Assembly: GCF_003989825.1 (NCBI RefSeq)
Contig: NZ_RZHE01000003.1
Location: forward strand, 1 to 64,000
DNA: 64,000 nt
Reading direction: 5' to 3'
Origin: Vreelandella populi
Lineage (GTDB): Bacteria > Pseudomonadota > Gammaproteobacteria > Pseudomonadales > Halomonadaceae
A model generated the notes under the pieces. That model had not been told where the DNA came from. It did no database searches and saw nothing but the letters and a program-made list of their open reading frames with translations. A program made the position numbers and the translations under genes. This document shows positions 1-9,025 of this stretch, piece after piece. Positions within the stretch are counted from its first letter, which is position 1. Every line of letters starts with the position of its first letter.

Positions 1-44
1 CAAACGCCCACATGAATTACCTGATCAAATTGTTAAAGAGCGGT
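1..44 (-). promoter_or_regulatory. rRNA operon leader with boxA antitermination site
   Basis: Read on the minus strand, this stretch gives GCTCTTTAACAATTTGATCA followed by GGTAATTCATGTGGGCG. It is the conserved leader just upstream of 16S rRNA in gammaproteobacteria. GCTCTTTAACA is boxA, where the Nus factors assemble an antitermination complex on the nascent pre-rRNA. The 16S gene itself must lie to the left of position 1, transcribed away from this window. The identification rests on recognising the leader; no rRNA gene is visible here. Confidence 0.8.
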
Positions 45-108
45 TTCGCTAAAGGCTTAAAACTTTCGACTCGATGACCGGAGCCGCTTGCCTCAGCGAG
101 GAAGGCGT

Positions 109-136
109 ATTCTACGCATTTCCTGGTGATTGTCAA
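109..136 (-). promoter_or_regulatory. sigma-70 promoter of the rRNA operon (P1-like)
   Basis: On the minus strand there is a perfect -35 TTGACA (131-136), a 16-bp spacer and a -10 TAGAAT (109-114), followed by a GC-rich discriminator. The 16-bp spacing and GC-rich discriminator are typical of stringently controlled rrn promoters. It sits 65 bp upstream of the boxA leader and points out of the window. A tyrS transcript would also run towards it. Confidence 0.75.
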
Positions 137-238
137 GGGCGTTGTTTTCGATGTGAAACGTGCGACATCCAAAACATCCAACCGCTTGATAATCCGAAGG
201 TTTTCACCTTCATTCACCGCTGGTAACGCTTGGCGTCC

Positions 239-275
239 CCGGCAGCGGATGCGTACTTTACGGATTCGCTGCCGG
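239..275 (-). terminator. Hairpin between tyrS and the rrn promoter
   Basis: A 9-bp perfect inverted repeat, CCGGCAGCG (239-247) and CGCTGCCGG (267-275), lies just downstream of the tyrS stop on the minus strand. There is no clear U-run, so it may be a weak terminator or an RNA-stabilising or processing hairpin separating tyrS from the rRNA promoter. Confidence 0.4.
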
Positions 276-311
276 CTTGGCAAGGCCTTTTTGAAAATAG
301 ACCGAAAAAGT

Positions 312-1511
312 TTAAATCAGGGTGACACGGGCGTAGCGTTTTTTTCCCGCCTGAATGATATAGGCCTTACCTGTCGCCAGCATGGTGTCCTGGGAAACCG
401 CTTCACCATCTACCTTAACACTGCCGTTTTTGAGCATGTCCTTGGCCTGGGCGCTGTTCTTGGTGAGCCCGGATCGGTTAAGCACGGTCGCGATGGGTGC
501 CTGCTCGCTACCTTCAAAGTCCACCTCTACTTCTGGCAGATCTTCGGGAAGCTCGCCATCGGCCAGCTGGTTACCTGCCGACTTGTGCGCATTGGCGGCT
601 GCTTCATCCCCGTGGTAACGAGCGATCAGCTCACGCGCCAATTCCATCTTCACATCGCGTGGGTTCGCTCCCTGCTCAACGCTCTGCTTGAGCGCTTCAA
701 TCTCTTCGTTGGATTTCAACGACAGCAACTCAAAGTAGCGCCACATTAAGCTATCGGGCATGGAGACAAGCTTGTTGAACATGGAACCCGGCGCTTCATC
801 GACCCCCACATAGTTACCCAGCGACTTGGACATCTTCTGCACGCCATCCAGCCCTTCGAGCAGCGGCATGGTGATGACGACCTGGGGCTCCTGACCAAAG
901 TGCTTCTGGATTTCGCGTCCCATCAGCAGATTGAACTTTTGGTCGGTGCCACCCAGTTCGATATCAGCCTCAAGCGCCACGGAGTCATAGCCTTGAACCA
1001 GCGGGTAAAGGAACTCATGAATGGCGATCGGCTGATTGGCCTTGTAGCGCTTCTCGAAATCATCACGTTCCAGCATGCGCGCCACGGTGCTTTGGGCAGC
1101 CAGTTCGATCATCTTGGCCGCCGTCAGCTCGCCAAACCACTCGGCGTTGAAGCGCACCTCGGTCTTTTCAGGATCCAGAATCTTGAAGACCTGCTCTTTA
1201 TAGGTTTCGGCATTGGCCTTGACGTCCGCCTCAGTCAGCGGTTTACGCGTCACATTCTTGCCGGTCGGGTCACCGATGCGGCCTGTGAAGTCACCGATAA
1301 GAAAAATCACGGTGTGGCCGAGGTCCTGGAACTGGCGCATCTTGGTCAGCAGTACGCTGTGGCCCAAGTGCAGGTCAGGAGCCGTGGGGTCAAAACCAGC
1401 TTTGATACGCAGCTTGCGCCCAGAGGCCAGCTTCTTCTTAAGCTCGTCCTCTACCAGGATTTCATGCGTACCCCGCGCCAGCAGCGCTAAAGCCTGATCC
1501 ACCTCACTCAT
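312..1511 (-). CDS. tyrS: Tyrosyl-tRNA synthetase
   Basis: Cytoplasmic class I aminoacyl-tRNA synthetase that charges tRNA-Tyr with tyrosine using ATP. The 399-residue protein has the ATP-binding HIGH signature as HLGH (48-51) and the catalytic KMSKS loop (226-230). A C-terminal S4-type RNA-binding domain covers about 335-399, ending with the typical KKRYARV segment. The start is supported by a GGAGAGAGG-type ribosome-binding site. Length and domain order fit the long TyrS type common in Pseudomonas and Halomonas. The gene is divergent from anmK, with about 115 bp between them holding both promoters. Downstream on the same strand are a hairpin and the promoter of an rRNA operon. Identification is secure. 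Confidence 0.96.
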   Translation of the reverse strand: MSEVDQALALLARGTHEILVEDELKKKLASGRKLRIKAGFDPTAPDLHLGHSVLLTKMRQFQDLGHTVIFLIGDFTGRIGDPTGKNVTRKPLTEADVKANAETYKEQVFKILDPEKTEVRFNAEWFGELTAAKMIELAAQSTVARMLERDDFEKRYKANQPIAIHEFLYPLVQGYDSVALEADIELGGTDQKFNLLMGREIQKHFGQEPQVVITMPLLEGLDGVQKMSKSLGNYVGVDEAPGSMFNKLVSMPDSLMWRYFELLSLKSNEEIEALKQSVEQGANPRDVKMELARELIARYHGDEAAANAHKSAGNQLADGELPEDLPEVEVDFEGSEQAPIATVLNRSGLTKNSAQAKDMLKNGSVKVDGEAVSQDTMLATGKAYIIQAGKKRYARVTLI

Positions 1512-1626
1512 TGCCTCTCTCCACTTTAAACTTTGCCCCGTAGGGCATACAGATGATAAATAGCCGACGATGTTACCATGCCTCTCGGCCCTGGTTGAGC
1601 CTTCGCCCCGCTTTGGATGACGCTTT

Positions 1627-2769
1627 ATGAAAACGCCCCCTGCCGCTACGCCGCTTTATTATCTGGGTTTAATGTCGGGCACCAGCCTTGACGGTATTGA
1701 TGTGGCCCTTATTTCGATTGAGCCTAGTTCCCCACCCTGGCTGGTAGCCACCCACGCCGAACCCATGCCCGATGTTCTGCATAGCGCGCTATTAGCGCTG
1801 TGCCATGCAGAACAAACACGCTTTGCAAAGCTTGCCTTTGCAGAGGATGCATTTTGTAGGCTGCAGGCCCAAGCTGTTAAGGCACTACTGAATAAGCAAG
1901 GTCTATCACCCCGCGACATCTGCGCTATCGGAAGCCACGGGCAGACAGTAGAACACGCCCCCGGCGGCCATCACGACGGCCCGGCCTACACCTTACAGCT
2001 GGATAACCCGAGCCTTTTGGCGGAATTGACGGGCTGCACAGTAGTGGCTGATTTTCGTCGGCGCGACTTGGCCGCTGGCGGCCAGGCCGCCCCACTCGCT
2101 CCCGCGTTTCATCAGGCGTTGTTTGGCAGACACACCCATGAGCAGCTGATTCTTAACCTGGGAGGCTTTGCCAATGTGACCTGGCTGCCGCGTGATCCAC
2201 ATCAACCGGTTATGGGGTTTGATACCGGCCCTGCCAATGTCCTGCTGGATGCCTGGTTTGCCGAACATCAAACCGGACGGTTTGACCAGAGCGGCGCCTG
2301 GGCCGCAAGCGGAAAGACAGATCATGCGCTGTTATCCCGTCTGCTGGCCGAGCCCTTCTTCCACCAGCCACCGCCGCGCAGTACCGGTCGCGAGCTTTTT
2401 CACCTGACATGGTTGAAGCAACAGTTAACAGGCAAAGAAGCGCCAGTGGATGTGCAAGCCACACTTGCTGAGCTGACGGCCATCAGCGTCGCCCGGGGCA
2501 TTGAACAGCTGCTGCCCGAAAGACCCAGCGTTACGCTGATTACCTGCGGCGGCGGCGCGCATAACAACTATTTAATGACACGCCTTGCACACCACTTGCC
2601 CAACGCCACGTTAACCTCCCCTTCAGCTTACGGCTGGCCGGAAGACTGGATTGAAGCAGGCGCTTTTGCCTGGCTTGCCCACCAACGTCTGCACCTACAG
2701 CCCGGCAACCTGCCATCCGTGACAGGTGCCCGGGGGTATCGCGTGCTCGGAGGCATTTATGCGCCTTAG
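1627..2769 (+). CDS. anmK: Anhydro-N-acetylmuramic acid kinase
   Basis: Phosphorylates and opens 1,6-anhydro-MurNAc released by lytic transglycosylases, giving MurNAc-6-phosphate, a step in cytoplasmic cell-wall recycling. The N-terminal signature [15 protein letters not shown] (14-28) is diagnostic. Further ASKHA-fold motifs follow: [28 protein letters not shown] and the C-terminal TCGGGAHN. At 380 residues it is close to the family norm of about 370. It is divergent from tyrS, the usual arrangement in pseudomonads. A ribosome-binding site (GGATGAC) precedes the ATG. The gene ends just before the pilT remnant on the opposite strand, and no terminator is obvious after it. Confidence 0.95.
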   Translation: MKTPPAATPLYYLGLMSGTSLDGIDVALISIEPSSPPWLVATHAEPMPDVLHSALLALCHAEQTRFAKLAFAEDAFCRLQAQAVKALLNKQGLSPRDICAIGSHGQTVEHAPGGHHDGPAYTLQLDNPSLLAELTGCTVVADFRRRDLAAGGQAAPLAPAFHQALFGRHTHEQLILNLGGFANVTWLPRDPHQPVMGFDTGPANVLLDAWFAEHQTGRFDQSGAWAASGKTDHALLSRLLAEPFFHQPPPRSTGRELFHLTWLKQQLTGKEAPVDVQATLAELTAISVARGIEQLLPERPSVTLITCGGGAHNNYLMTRLAHHLPNATLTSPSAYGWPEDWIEAGAFAWLAHQRLHLQPGNLPSVTGARGYRVLGGIYAP

Positions 2770-2792
2770 AGCATGCCTATGAAAAGCCAACA

Positions 2793-2892
2793 AACAGTGC
2801 GCGCAACCCGTATTATGGTGGGCAGGCCATTAGAAATAAGCGCCAAACACATTGCGCTTTGCCGACAGTGCCAGCAGTTCGTTAATATCCCT
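2793..2892 (-). pseudogene. pilT: Remnant of pilT (twitching motility ATPase), 5' end only
   Basis: Minus-strand reading from 2889 gives DINELLALSAKRN, matching the start of PilT (family N-terminus roughly MDI-ELLAFSAK). A one-base frame change then leads to NGLPTIIRV, matching the next PilT segment, SAGLPPMIRV. The initiator codon position reads AGG, and a stop (TAA) interrupts the first frame. Only about 33 codons of about 345 remain, and anmK follows directly. In Pseudomonas pilT lies divergent from yggS, exactly this position. I infer an old deletion of pilT, probably with pilU. No ATPase motif survives, so the fragment cannot be functional. Confidence 0.72.
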
Positions 2893-2923
2893 ATCTCTTT
2901 CAGCTGCGGTAAGGTGCTTGAGC

Positions 2924-3628
2924 ATGACACATAGCGCACTTCCAGAGTCGCTTGCAAAGGCGCGTGAACGCCTACACCAGGCATTAAAGGAAGCAGGCCG
3001 CCCTCTGAATGGCGCAAGCCTGCTAGCGGTGAGCAAAACCAAGCCTGCCGCCATGATTCGCCAGGCCTGGCAGCTTGGTCAGCGCGAGTTCGGTGAAAAC
3101 TATCTGCAGGAAGCCCTGCATAAACAGGCTGACCTGGCGGATTTAGACGATATCGTGTGGCATTTCATTGGCCCGCTTCAGTCCAATAAAACCCGCGCGG
3201 TCGCAGAGCGCTTTGATTGGATGCACAGCGTTGACCGTCTGAAAATCGCCAAGCGGCTAAGCGAACAGCGCCCTGCCCATTTGGCGCCTCTGAACATTTG
3301 CCTGCAGGTAAACATAAGCCGCGAGGCCTCCAAGTCTGGCGTACTGCCGGAAGAGGCCGCCGCACTTGCCACTGAAATAGCCAAGCTGCCCAATGTGCAG
3401 TTACGCGGTTTGATGGCCATCCCGGCACCGGCTACCACGCTTGAAGCGCAGCGTGAGCCGCTAGCCGCGCTGCGCAACCTGTTGGTATCCCTTCAGGCGA
3501 CACTGCCTCAGGCACCGCTGGATACGCTGTCGATGGGCATGAGCGACGATTTGGAAGCAGCCGTTCTCGAAGGTGCGACGCTCGTGCGTTTGGGCACCGC
3601 CATTTTTGGCGCACGTAACTCAGGCTAA
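2924..3628 (+). CDS. yggS: PLP homeostasis protein, YggS/PLPBP family
   Basis: Pyridoxal-phosphate-binding protein of fold type III without known catalytic activity; the family (YggS, PROSC) helps buffer PLP and affects amino-acid homeostasis. The 234-residue protein has LLAVSKTKP with the PLP-binding lysine at about residue 38, then GENYLQE, WHFIGPLQSNK and the C-terminal SMGMSDDLEAAV phosphate-binding segment. I chose the ATG at 2924, preceded by AAGGTG, because an upstream in-frame ATG would add a non-homologous tail lying on the pilT remnant. It is followed by proC and yggT, the standard arrangement across gammaproteobacteria. Confidence 0.93.
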   Translation: MTHSALPESLAKARERLHQALKEAGRPLNGASLLAVSKTKPAAMIRQAWQLGQREFGENYLQEALHKQADLADLDDIVWHFIGPLQSNKTRAVAERFDWMHSVDRLKIAKRLSEQRPAHLAPLNICLQVNISREASKSGVLPEEAAALATEIAKLPNVQLRGLMAIPAPATTLEAQREPLAALRNLLVSLQATLPQAPLDTLSMGMSDDLEAAVLEGATLVRLGTAIFGARNSG

Positions 3629-3692
3629 TCCCCGACAATATGCGATAAGGCTGCTGAGGCAGCGAATTCAAAAAACCGAACAGGACACAGAC

Positions 3693-4517
3693 ATGGCGAG
3701 CAGGATTACTTTCATTGGGGCAGGCAACATGGCAACCGCCATTATCGGCGGGCTTATCGACAGCGGCGTTGCGCCCACTGACCTAACCGCCACGGCTCCG
3801 GATAGCGGCGAGCTTGCTCCCATCAAAGAGCGCCTGGGCATTCATACCCAGACCGATAACAGCGCGGCTGTCAGCGGGGCTGATGTGGTGGTGCTTGCGG
3901 TAAAACCACAAATCATGCGGGCCGTATGCGAAGAGCTCAAAGACGCCATTCAGCAAACGCAGCCGCTGGTGATCTCCATTGCCGCAGGGCTTGACGCGGC
4001 CACCATCGATCAGTGGCTGGGCGACAACAACGCGCTGGTACGCTGCATGCCCAATACACCTTCACTGGTTGGCCGCGGCGCCAGCGGCCTGTATGCCAAC
4101 AGCGCTGTCAGCGAAGCGCAACGCACGCTGGCCACCCAGCTAATGGAAGCGGTAGGTATTGTCGAGTGGGTGGAAGACGAGTCACTTTTAGCCGCGGTGA
4201 CCGCCGTGTCCGGCAGTGCCCCGGCCTACTTCTTTTTGATGCTGGAAGCCATGGAAGAGGCCGCAGTCGCCCAGGGCCTTTCGGCTGACACCGCACGCCG
4301 CCTGGCGATTCAGACTGCGCTGGGCGCTGCGACCATGGCGCAGCAAAGTGATAAAGACCCCGCCACACTCAAGCAGAACGTCATGTCTCCTGGCGGCACC
4401 ACCGAGCGCGCCATCCAGCATATGGAAGAAGCGCACCTACGCACAATTGTTGCTGATGCCATGCAAGCCTGCGCCAAACGCGCCCAGGAAATGGCCCAGG
4501 AATTAGGCAGTCACTGA
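3693..4517 (+). CDS. proC: Pyrroline-5-carboxylate reductase
   Basis: Reduces 1-pyrroline-5-carboxylate to L-proline with NAD(P)H, the last step of proline synthesis. Proline is a useful compatible solute in a salt-tolerant organism. An N-terminal Rossmann motif, FIGAGNMATAIIGG, begins at residue 7. It is followed by AVKPQ and MPNTPSLVGRGASG. The C-terminal dimerisation region holds SGSAPAYFF and the signature MSPGGTTERAI. The 274-residue length fits the family. The ATG at 3693 follows an AGGA ribosome-binding site; a longer in-frame start would overlap yggS with unrelated sequence. It lies between yggS and yggT on the same strand with short gaps, so probably in one transcript. Confidence 0.95.
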   Translation: MASRITFIGAGNMATAIIGGLIDSGVAPTDLTATAPDSGELAPIKERLGIHTQTDNSAAVSGADVVVLAVKPQIMRAVCEELKDAIQQTQPLVISIAAGLDAATIDQWLGDNNALVRCMPNTPSLVGRGASGLYANSAVSEAQRTLATQLMEAVGIVEWVEDESLLAAVTAVSGSAPAYFFLMLEAMEEAAVAQGLSADTARRLAIQTALGAATMAQQSDKDPATLKQNVMSPGGTTERAIQHMEEAHLRTIVADAMQACAKRAQEMAQELGSH

Positions 4518-4545
4518 ATACCCTTAACGAGACGGAGAATCATCA

Positions 4546-5139
4546 ATGGGCAATCAATTGGGCAGCGCCGGGTTAATGCTGGTTAACACGCTGATCAACA
4601 TTTATCTGTTTTTACTTATGCTGCGGTTTTTATTGCAGGCATCAAGGGCGGATTACTACAACCCGCTGAGCCAGACGGTCGTTAAGATCACCCAGCCGGT
4701 AGTCGGGCCTTTTCAAAGCTTTTTAGGTCCGGTGGCCGGGCGTTTTGATCTTGCTACCCTGGCCGCCGGCTTTGTACTGAAGGTGGTAAGCATCATCGCT
4801 ATTTTCATGGTGATTGGCATTGGCATGCCACCAATTGCCGGGCTTGTGATTGCAGGTGTCGCCGCCCTGGCCAATGCAATTTTAAAGATCTACTTCTTTG
4901 CCATGATTGTGATGATCATCTTAAGCTGGGTTGCCCCCAACGCAAGCCACCCCGCCGCCCTGCTGGTCATGCAGTTGGTTGAGCCGATCATGGCGCCGGT
5001 ACGCCGGATCATTCCACCGCTGGGTATGATTGATCTATCGCCCATTGTGGTATTTATCGCCATTAACCTTATCGATGGACTCGTGATTGGCTCGCTGATT
5101 CGCGCAGCCGGCATTTCTGGTGCGCTGGTAGGCCTTTAA
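4546..5139 (+). CDS. yggT: YggT family membrane protein
   Basis: Integral inner-membrane protein of 197 residues with two tandem YggT repeats. Hydrophobic segments lie near residues 7-27, 65-105 and 110-130, with another at the C-terminus. Each half contains the arginine/proline-containing stretch typical of the family ([12 protein letters not shown] and [15 protein letters not shown]). The molecular role is not established; YggT has been linked to osmotic or ion stress tolerance in E. coli and to division-related functions in plastid homologues. It sits 28 bp after proC with a good ribosome-binding site and is probably cotranscribed with it. Confidence 0.9.
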   Translation: MGNQLGSAGLMLVNTLINIYLFLLMLRFLLQASRADYYNPLSQTVVKITQPVVGPFQSFLGPVAGRFDLATLAAGFVLKVVSIIAIFMVIGIGMPPIAGLVIAGVAALANAILKIYFFAMIVMIILSWVAPNASHPAALLVMQLVEPIMAPVRRIIPPLGMIDLSPIVVFIAINLIDGLVIGSLIRAAGISGALVGL

Positions 5140-5182
5140 GGGCCTGCCCGCTACCCATTCATCAGCAGGACTAACGCTTTCG

Positions 5183-6364
5183 ATGCCCGACTCAGATACG
5201 CTTGCCTTTGCTGACCGACCAACCGGCTCCGTTGGTCTTGTCACCCCTCACATTGCGCAGTTTGATACGCCGCTTGCCCTCGCCTGCGGCAAAGTGCTGC
5301 CAGAATATGAGCTAATTTATGAGACCTACGGCACGTTAAACGCTGAACGTAGCAACGCCGTGCTGATTTGCCATGCGCTCTCCGGCCATCACCATGCCGC
5401 GGGCTATCATAGCCAGGATGACCGCAAACCCGGCTGGTGGGACGACCATATTGGTCCGGGAAAATCGATCGATACCAACCGTTTTTTTGTCGTATCGCTG
5501 AATAATCTGGGCGGCTGCCACGGCAGTACCGGCCCGGTTAGCCACAATCCGGAAACCGGCCGCCAGTGGGGGCCGGAGTTTCCCATCGTAACGGTGAGCG
5601 ACTGGGTTGCAAGCCAAGCCCGGCTTGCCGACCACCTGGGCATTGAACGCTGGGCCGCCGCAGTAGGCGGTAGCCTTGGCGGCATGCAGGTACTCCAGTG
5701 GACAATCACTTACCCCGAGCGGGTAGCCAATGCGGTGGTGATTGCGGCAACGCCACGCCTCTCAGCCCAGAACATTGCGTTTAACGAAGTAGCCCGCCAA
5801 GCCATCCGCTCAGACCCCGATTTTTTTGGCGGCTGGTACGCCGAGCACGATACCGTTCCCAAGCGCGGGTTAAAACTGGCGCGCATGATAGGCCATATTA
5901 CCTATCTGTCTGAAGACGCGATGGGCAGCAAGTTTGGCCGCGACCTTCGAAGCGACGACCTCAACTTCGGTTTTGACGTCGAGTTTCAGGTGGAGTCCTA
6001 CTTGCGCTACCAGGGCGATACCTTTTCAACCGCCTTTGATGCCAACACCTACCTGCTGATGACCAAGGCCTTGGATTATTTCGACCCGGCTTCCCTGGCT
6101 GACGGCGATTTAGCCAAGGCGTTAGCACCTGCCCAGTGCCCTTTTTTGATTGTCAGCTTCACCACTGATTGGCGATTCCCGCCGGCGCGCTCACGCGAGC
6201 TGGTAGATGCCCTCACCCGGGCAGGCAAGGCAGTTAGCTACGCCAATATTGAGTCGCCTCATGGCCACGATGCGTTTTTATTGCCAGACCCCCGCTACCA
6301 GGCTCTGTTCAGCGCCTTTATGAACCGTACTGCTCGTGAGCTAGGCCTGGAGGAGACCCGTTGA
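5183..6364 (+). CDS. metX: Homoserine O-acyltransferase (MetX type)
   Basis: Alpha/beta-hydrolase-fold enzyme that activates the homoserine hydroxyl (acetyl or succinyl donor) for methionine synthesis. The nucleophile serine is in GGSLGGMQ (Ser164). The oxyanion region [12 protein letters not shown] and the C-terminal catalytic His in [10 protein letters not shown] are present. Length is 393 residues, normal for MetX. It overlaps metW (TGATG), the conserved metX-metW pair of proteobacteria. Published family work shows that many proteobacterial MetX paired with MetW use succinyl-CoA, so the acyl donor cannot be fixed from the fold alone; succinyl is my mild preference. Confidence 0.93.
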   Translation: MPDSDTLAFADRPTGSVGLVTPHIAQFDTPLALACGKVLPEYELIYETYGTLNAERSNAVLICHALSGHHHAAGYHSQDDRKPGWWDDHIGPGKSIDTNRFFVVSLNNLGGCHGSTGPVSHNPETGRQWGPEFPIVTVSDWVASQARLADHLGIERWAAAVGGSLGGMQVLQWTITYPERVANAVVIAATPRLSAQNIAFNEVARQAIRSDPDFFGGWYAEHDTVPKRGLKLARMIGHITYLSEDAMGSKFGRDLRSDDLNFGFDVEFQVESYLRYQGDTFSTAFDANTYLLMTKALDYFDPASLADGDLAKALAPAQCPFLIVSFTTDWRFPPARSRELVDALTRAGKAVSYANIESPHGHDAFLLPDPRYQALFSAFMNRTARELGLEETR

Positions 6365-6957
6365 TGCGCGCCGACCTTGAACTGATTTACGATTGGGTGC
6401 CCCAAGGCGCTCACGTGCTGGACCTTGCCTGCGGAGATGGCGCGCTTCTGGAAAGCCTTGCCCGCAACAAGGACGTGACCGGCTACGGGCTTGAGATTGA
6501 CCCTGACGGCATCACCCAGTGCGTGGCCCGGGGCGTGAACGTTATCGAGCACAACCTGGACGATGGCCTGGCAAGCTTTTGCGATCACAGCTATGACCAG
6601 GTGATCATGACCCAGGCGCTTCAGGCGCTGCGCCGCCCAGACAAGATGCTCGATGAGATGCTGCGCGTCGCCAATGAGGGAATTATCACCTTTCCCAATT
6701 TCGCCTACTGGCGGCACCGGGTTTATCTTGGCCTGCGCGGCTATATGCCGGTTTCCAAGTCGCTGCCTCACGCCTGGTACGACACCCCGAATATTCACCT
6801 GTCGACCTTTAACGACTTCGAGCAGCTATGTCGTGAAAAGGGGCTGGTGATTGTGGACCGTGCCGTTGGCGTAGGCGAGCGCCGCGGGCACTGGACCTCA
6901 AAGTGGTGGCCCAACCTGTTTGGCGAGATTGCCATCTTCCGCGTACGTCGCCGCTAG
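6364..6957 (+). CDS. metW: Methionine biosynthesis protein MetW
   Basis: Small SAM-methyltransferase-fold protein of 197 residues that works with MetX; it is thought to support homoserine acyltransferase activity. The SAM-binding glycine motif is VLDLACGDGALL near residue 19. The family hallmark WWPNLFGEIAIF lies at the C-terminus, with FPNFAYWRHR in the middle. I start at the ATG at 6364, which shares one base with the metX stop and implies translational coupling; an in-frame TTG directly upstream would add one residue. The 3' end overlaps convergently with the end of sfsA by 60 bp. Confidence 0.92.
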   Translation: MRADLELIYDWVPQGAHVLDLACGDGALLESLARNKDVTGYGLEIDPDGITQCVARGVNVIEHNLDDGLASFCDHSYDQVIMTQALQALRRPDKMLDEMLRVANEGIITFPNFAYWRHRVYLGLRGYMPVSKSLPHAWYDTPNIHLSTFNDFEQLCREKGLVIVDRAVGVGERRGHWTSKWWPNLFGEIAIFRVRRR

Positions 6958-7683
6958 GCGAACCGGCAGCGTACGTTCAAGCGCTACGCTGACCGGAACG
7001 CCCGCCTGCCACGCGACCTGCGTGCCGTAGGCCAGCACTTCAACGCCGCTGGCAACCGCGGCCGCAAGCCCAGCGGCGTAAGCTGCATCGATGTGCCCGG
7101 CGGCGGTGACATCCTCAATACCCTCATGAGCAATGCAGAACAGCAGTATCGCGCGCTCGCCCTGCCCGGCGAGCGCGCTCAGTGTCTGCAGGTGCTTGAG
7201 CCCTCGCGTGCTGACCGAGTCCGGGAAGTAGCCATGCCCATCCGGCTCTTTTAGGGTCACCTGCTTGACCTCGATATAGGCGCGCCCTTTCACCGGGTCT
7301 TCCAGCAGGAAATCAAGCCGCGCCTCGCCCACCTTCACCTCACGGCGATGGTGGGCATAACCGGCTAGCGCCTCAAATCGCCCTGAGCAAAGCGCCGCCT
7401 CAACAATCCGGTTCGTCCGCCCGGTATGCACCGATACTAAAGACGCGTTGCCATCCGGCTGCGGCAATTCAATCAGTTCCCACGTCCATAAAAGCTTGCG
7501 CTTGGGGTTATCGCTGGGTGATAGCCAGACGCGACAGCCGGGCACATTCACGGCTTTCATTGACCCGGTATTAGGGCAATGGGCAATCACCTCGCGGCCA
7601 TCATCCAGACGCACGTCAGCGAAGAAGCGCTTGTAGCGGCGCAGCAGCGTGCCGGGGACCAGCGCCGGATAGTGGAGCGTCAT
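6898..7683 (-). CDS. sfsA: Sugar fermentation stimulation protein SfsA
   Basis: Conserved SfsA family protein, first found as a DNA-binding stimulator of maltose gene expression in E. coli; it has a nuclease-like fold and its physiological role is unclear. Family motifs visible are RYKRFFADV, AHCPNTGSM, GRTNRIVEAAL, VGEARLDFLL and YIEVKQVTL, with RAILLFCIAH near the end. At 261 residues it is longer than E. coli SfsA (234). About 15 extra residues after TLPVRLAAT come from the tail overlapping metW, so the ancestral stop was probably lost. The start ATG overlaps the stop of the aminotransferase gene (ATGA), so the two are translationally coupled. Confidence 0.92.
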   Translation of the reverse strand: MTLHYPALVPGTLLRRYKRFFADVRLDDGREVIAHCPNTGSMKAVNVPGCRVWLSPSDNPKRKLLWTWELIELPQPDGNASLVSVHTGRTNRIVEAALCSGRFEALAGYAHHRREVKVGEARLDFLLEDPVKGRAYIEVKQVTLKEPDGHGYFPDSVSTRGLKHLQTLSALAGQGERAILLFCIAHEGIEDVTAAGHIDAAYAAGLAAAVASGVEVLAYGTQVAWQAGVPVSVALERTLPVRLAATYAEDGNLAKQVGPPL

Positions 7684-8840
7684 AACCGCTCCACGAAGCG
7701 CGCCATCCGCGCGACGGCCTCCTCAAGCCGGGCAACATTGTTGGTAAACGCAATCCGCACATGGTGCTCACCACCGCGCACGGCAAAATCAATGCCGGGG
7801 GTAATGGCCACGTTCTCCTCTTCCAGAAGCCGTTCACAAAACGCCTGGCTGTCGTGGCTATAGCGGGAAATATCCAGCCACACATAAAACGCGCCCTGGG
7901 GCGGCAAATCCGGCGCCAAACCCAGCTGAGCCAACCCATCCAGCAACACCTGGCGGCGCTTCGCGAGTATTTCGCGGCGCTGTTCCAGAATAGCCCGACA
8001 CTCGGGTGTGAAGGCGGCAAGTGCTGCATACTGAGAGGGCGTAGACGCCGCCAGAAAGACATTTTGGGCAAGCCGGGTTAACGGCTCGACCGCCCGCTCT
8101 GGCGCGATCAACCATCCCAGGCGCCAGCCGGTCATACCGAAGTATTTTGAAAAGCTGTTAACCACAAACGCCTCACTGGAAAGCGACGTGGCTGACAGTG
8201 GCACGTCATCATAGTTGAGCCCTTGGTAAATCTCATCGACAATCACTTCGCCCGAGCGCCTGGCCACGGCGTCCAGCACTTGGGTGAGCTGTTCAGCGCT
8301 CAACGTGTGGCCCGTTGGGTTGGAGGGCGAAGCCAACATGGCCAGGCGAGTCTGGTCACGCCAGTGCCGGTTGATCAAGCCAGCATCCAGTTGCCAGCCG
8401 CTCTCGCGCCCCACCGAAACGGCATCTATTTCAGCGCCCGCCAGCGCCATGAAATGGCGGTTGCAGGGGTAATTGGGATCTGCCATCAACACCCGATCGC
8501 CGCTCTCCACCAGCAGCTGGCTTGCCAGCAGCAGCGCACCAGAAGCGCCAGGGGTGACCAGAATTCGCGAAGGGTCCACCTCGGCATTAAAGTGCTCGGC
8601 GTAATGGCCAGCAATGGCTTCACGCAGAGCCGGCAGCCCGGCGGCGGGGGTATAGCGTGTTTTCCCAAAGGCAAGCGCCTGCTGACCTGCCGCAATGATC
8701 GGCTCAGGCGTAGCAAAGTCCGGCTCGCCGACCTCCAGGTGAATCACATCATGCCCGGCGGCCTCCCGCGCCTGAGCCATTTCCAGCAGATGCATCACAC
8801 GAAAGGGCGCCACGTGGCTGACTCGCGAATTCCAGGCCAT
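7680..8840 (-). CDS. PLP-dependent aminotransferase, class I/II
   Basis: Cytoplasmic fold-type-I aminotransferase of 386 residues, starting at the ATG preceded by AGGAGCC. Motifs include HLEVGEPDF (35-42), RYTPAAG, LVTPGASGA, SNPTGHTL (Asn174) and VDEIYQGL. The Schiff-base lysine is in SFSKYFGMTGWR (Lys232). The C-terminal arginine that binds the substrate carboxylate is in VRIAFTNN. It resembles the aspartate/tyrosine/aromatic or MalY/AspC-like aminotransferases next to dksA in Pseudomonas; the amino-acid substrate cannot be read from sequence. A longer in-frame ATG at 8918 has a non-conserved extension and was rejected. Confidence 0.88.
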   Translation of the reverse strand: MAWNSRVSHVAPFRVMHLLEMAQAREAAGHDVIHLEVGEPDFATPEPIIAAGQQALAFGKTRYTPAAGLPALREAIAGHYAEHFNAEVDPSRILVTPGASGALLLASQLLVESGDRVLMADPNYPCNRHFMALAGAEIDAVSVGRESGWQLDAGLINRHWRDQTRLAMLASPSNPTGHTLSAEQLTQVLDAVARRSGEVIVDEIYQGLNYDDVPLSATSLSSEAFVVNSFSKYFGMTGWRLGWLIAPERAVEPLTRLAQNVFLAASTPSQYAALAAFTPECRAILEQRREILAKRRQVLLDGLAQLGLAPDLPPQGAFYVWLDISRYSHDSQAFCERLLEEENVAITPGIDFAVRGGEHHVRIAFTNNVARLEEAVARMARFVERL

Positions 8841-9025
8841 AACGGCTCCTTCACCTAACAGAGTTAAAACATGACATAGGTCGTACAAACGGTAGGACCA
8901 TAGTCGCAAACGCACCATTATGCTTGCAAAGTGGTCATTTTTCAGCTAAACAAGCATCCCTTTGGCGTGAGATCGTGGCACACGCTCATGGTCGATCAGC
9001 AGTCACATACGTAAGGGGCAATCCC

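Noticed and set aside
126..749. 207-codon plus-strand frame over the rrn promoter and tyrS
   Set aside because: Runs antisense through the conserved S4 end of tyrS and the promoter; not a gene.
2852..2923. Longer start for yggS
   Set aside because: The added residues lie antisense to the pilT remnant and are not homologous to YggS; the ATG at 2924 has a better ribosome-binding site.
8924..9025. Longer start for dksA
   Set aside because: Adds 34 non-conserved residues; ATG 9026 has AAGGGG at proper spacing.
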